Positions 5,219-5,835 of a stretch of 5,835 nucleotides of DNA are shown piece after piece. How positions within the stretch are numbered: the stretch's first letter is position 1; every line of letters begins with the position of its first letter. The stretch is from an uncultured Clostridia bacterium. GTDB taxonomy: Bacteria > Bacillota > Clostridia > Oscillospirales > Oscillospiraceae. The position numbers and the translations under genes were made by a program. Below the pieces are notes generated by a model. That model searched no databases. It was given only the letters and a program-made list of their open reading frames with translations, and had not been told where the DNA came from. The stretch is taken from NCBI GenBank assembly GCA_946060825.1, contig CAMGPO010000086.1:1-5835 (forward strand), in the 5' to 3' direction.

Positions 5219-5835
5219 ATGTACTACTATGAAGATGGGCGCTTTACCGCCCTGGAACCGCTGTCCCTGACCCCTTCCGGCCCGGGCAGCAATCCCGTCT
5301 TTCTCTTCCGGGGCAACGTCGCGGAGCGCCGTTCCTCCTTCCGCGTGACGGAGACGGCCCAGCTCACGGCCCCGGAGGGCCTGAACTGGCTCGACCCCGG
5401 CCGGATGCCCACTGCCCCGGAGGTGCCGCCGGAGATCAGCGCTGCCATCAGCAGGGGCCTGCGGGCCGTCTGCTTCGACCACCCCCGCTTCCGGGAGCTG
5501 GCGGCGGCGGAGCCGCCCCGCCGGAAGCTCCGCGTCCACATCCTCGCCCTCGGCGACGTGGGCAGCACCATCCTGATGGGCCTCAAGCTCCTGGGCGGCG
5601 ACTGCATCGAAGCCCTCGGCATCTGCGACATCAACGAAAAGGCCCTTGCCCGCTGGGAATTTGAGATGAATCAGGTGGCCTGGCCCTGGGACTACGGCGC
5701 CCTGCCGCCGGTGGAGATCGTCGCCCCCGAGGACCTGTTCCGCTGCGACTGCTTCCTCTTTGCCGCCTCCAAGGGCATCCCGCCCGTCGGCTCCGGGGTG
5801 AAGGACGTGCGCATGGCCCAGTTCGAGGCCAACCG
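5219..5835 (+). CDS. lactate/malate dehydrogenase-like NAD-binding protein (3' end outside the window)
   Basis: The visible part is 205 residues starting MYYYEDGRFT. Residues 1-103 are a proline- and charge-rich extension without a motif I know. A Rossmann fold begins at about 104: the strand VHILAL, the glycine turn GDVGS at 112-116, and ICDIN at 135-139, whose D137 is placed to bind the ribose of NAD. The segment ASKGIPPVG (183-191) followed by QFEAN (201-205) matches the position of the AGxPRKPG...RN region in the lactate/malate dehydrogenase superfamily, with N205 as the usual conserved Asn. The catalytic His and substrate Arg would lie past the window edge, so substrate cannot be judged. 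Classical enzymes of this family start almost directly with the Rossmann strand, so the 100-residue N-terminal extension is unusual. The gene begins nine bases after the large gene's stop and has no separate promoter visible; it probably depends on the promoter at 351-379. A start at ATG 5213 would add two residues. Confidence 0.8.
   Translation, partial: MYYYEDGRFTALEPLSLTPSGPGSNPVFLFRGNVAERRSSFRVTETAQLTAPEGLNWLDPGRMPTAPEVPPEISAAISRGLRAVCFDHPRFRELAAAEPPRRKLRVHILALGDVGSTILMGLKLLGGDCIEALGICDINEKALARWEFEMNQVAWPWDYGALPPVEIVAPEDLFRCDCFLFAASKGIPPVGSGVKDVRMAQFEAN

Noticed and set aside
1097..5539. A 1480-codon open frame on the minus strand spanning the large gene and the start of the next gene
   Set aside because: It lies antisense to two genes with clear motifs. 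Its product is low-complexity (Gly, Val, Glu, Asp, Gln and Leu runs) with no recognisable domain, as expected from the complement of C/G-ending codons.

Overview
The window looks like chromosome from a GC-rich gut-type Firmicute, most likely a Clostridia member of the Oscillospiraceae/Ruminococcaceae kind. This is inferred from strong C/G third-position codon use, AGGAGG-type ribosome sites and a dispersed palindromic repeat beginning TGTCATTCTGAGG, which I associate with such genomes from memory. No ribosomal or other marker gene is present to confirm it.

Layout, all on the + strand. (1) 2-139: the last 45 codons of an unrecognised gene, with about 40% GC by hand count, much lower than what follows. 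(2) 140-430: an intergenic region packed with signals. In order these are a small hairpin, a perfect 15-bp-stem Rho-independent terminator, an 85-bp MITE/REP-like palindrome, five heptad repeats, a sigma-A type promoter with 17-bp spacing, and a GGAGG ribosome site. (3) 431-5209: one very large gene for a 1592-residue multidomain protein. (4) 5219-5835: the start of a lactate/malate dehydrogenase-like gene that runs off the window. Its ribosome site overlaps the end of the large gene, so the two are probably co-transcribed and translationally coupled.

The large protein is the main interest. Read from its motifs, it carries an HD-type phosphohydrolase domain, a long alpha-helical HEAT/ARM-like region, a NadD/CoaD-type nucleotidylyltransferase domain, a divergent domain that may be GNAT-like, and a type I phosphoribosyltransferase-like domain with a recognisable PRPP loop. 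In many Firmicutes nadD lies beside yqeK (an HD-domain dinucleotide phosphohydrolase). Seeing HD and NadD-like modules in one chain, together with a PRPP-type module and next to a dinucleotide-dependent dehydrogenase, suggests a role in nicotinamide-type or other nucleotide cofactor metabolism, salvage or repair. That function is inference. The domain motifs are visible directly.

The open frame of the large gene extends upstream to 173, but the extension runs through the terminator, palindrome, heptads and promoter and is not real coding sequence. The very long antisense open frame (1097-5539) is a shadow of GC-biased codons.
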